Positions 63,552-64,000 of a stretch of 64,000 nt of DNA are shown here, piece by piece (the stretch's first letter is position 1; each line of letters begins with the position of its first letter). The translations under genes and the position numbers were made by a program. Origin of the DNA: Streptomyces sp. NBC_00775 (lineage in GTDB: Bacteria; Actinomycetota; Actinomycetes; Streptomycetales; Streptomycetaceae); contig NZ_CP108938.1 of assembly GCF_036347135.1 (NCBI RefSeq), positions 5,022,001-5,086,000 on the forward strand, given 5' to 3'. The notes below the pieces were generated by a model. That model was not told the DNA's origin. It ran no database searches and saw only the letters and a program-made list of their open reading frames with translations.

Positions 63552-63933
63552 GGGTCGGCTCCGCTAGCACGCAAAGGGAGGTGGGGGGTCCGCCGCACCC
63601 GGTCGGCACCGGGGGAACGGCCCGGTCAGCCCGGTCGGAAGGACACCAGAAGGACAGCCGAAGGACGCACCCGATGAACGCGTCCGACGGGCATCCGAGG
63701 CCTGTCGGCTCGGGGCTGCTTCGGTGTTTTAGAGGGAATCATGAACTGTGGCGCCGCCACAGCCTTTTTACCCAACTTCGTAGGGTTTCCATCCCCCCGA
63801 GGGCTCCACAGCTCAACTGTTCAACTACGGCGTACGCCCGGCGCGCGGAAGTGCCCGCCGGCAGCGGTTGCCCGACGGACACTTCCCAGTACTCCGGATG
63901 CGCTTCCCCCACAGGGAGCTCAGCTGCCCCGTG
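63552..63933. other. intergenic region with a plus-strand rho-independent-type hairpin
   Basis: 382 bp without a gene, presumably holding the DUF2617 promoter. A hairpin CTGTGGC-GCC-GCCACAG at 63746-63762 is followed by CCTTTTTA on the plus strand, one of the few U-tract terminator-like structures here. No ORF with coding character was seen. Confidence 0.7.
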
Positions 63934-64000
63934 TCAGCTGCCTCCGCCGCATCCGCCCCCGCCGCCACAGGACGACCCGCCTCCGCAGGACGAGCCCCCG
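63934..64000 (-). CDS. C-terminal end of a Gly/Cys-rich-tailed protein (runs off the right edge)
   Basis: Only 21 codons are visible; they read GGSSCGGGSSCGGGGGCGGG and Ser, then TGA at 63936-63934. Such Gly/Cys tails end the TIGR04222-type membrane proteins that sit next to DUF2617 in Streptomyces. The identity is therefore a guess from tail and position. Confidence 0.5.
   Translation of the reverse strand, partial: GGSSCGGGSSCGGGGGCGGGS

Overview
The window is high-GC actinobacterial DNA and almost certainly a Streptomyces chromosome. Third codon positions are strongly G/C, starts are often GTG or TTG behind GGAG-type ribosome binding sites, and most proteins belong to families typical of the genus. 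Core genes in the usual Streptomyces arrangement (asd-ask, recR with a YbaB gene, purA, fba-pyrE) suggest chromosomal core with accessory genes between them, not a mobile island. No tRNA, rRNA, transposase, integrase or CRISPR array was seen.

Layout. 1-1644: asd (cut by the window edge) and ask, minus strand. 1940-5950: an OmpR-type two-component system, a secreted SgcJ/EcaC-like protein, a TauE-type permease and a small DUF3592-like membrane protein. 6133-9085: a conflict-type locus, a Trypco2 protein beside a trypsin-NB-ARC-TPR protein whose frame is cut by one in-frame TAG. 9182-10893: DUF5063, recR and ybaB. 11254-18474: a SLATT-like membrane protein, a membrane-anchored type-1 periplasmic-binding protein, a deleted PstS-like gene, and a Ser/Thr kinase. 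18728-21209: a class III aminotransferase and a GntR regulator. 21433-31688: hypothetical genes, a free-standing condensation-domain protein, a Tat-exported protein with a membrane partner, a DUF1906 protein, a Tat-exported 5'-nucleotidase and a second Ser/Thr kinase related to the first.

31764-43481: purA, a divergent gene with a diacylglycerol-kinase-like catalytic fold, a hypothetical gene, eutC-eutB with a divergent permease (a minimal ethanolamine module with no microcompartment genes), a GbsR/MarR regulator divergent from an ABC exporter with a perfect operator-like palindrome, and a cytochrome P450. 43655-50915: two tandem NarL-type two-component systems separated by a large inverted repeat, an acyltransferase with a 15-bp minisatellite at its 5' end, and a DUF1023-type hydrolase. 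51128-55171: tryptophan catabolism through kynurenine (candidate formamidase, TetR regulator, kynureninase, tryptophan 2,3-dioxygenase). 55329-64000: DUF3151, an MFS exporter, fba, pyrE, an aldose-epimerase-like gene, a CoxG-like gene, a membrane spermidine-synthase-like gene, DUF2617, and the Gly/Cys-rich tail of a gene that runs off the window.

Three non-coding themes stand out. First, a family of GC-rich intergenic elements recurs at about eight gene ends and includes near-perfect 42-59 bp palindromes that look like two-way terminators. Second, short tandem repeats of 7, 12, 15, 23, 24 and 126 bp lie in and around accessory genes. Third, at least three accessory genes are broken (amber stop at 7366; internal deletions in 15061-16241 and 22076-22226), so this is an actively eroding accessory complement among intact core genes.
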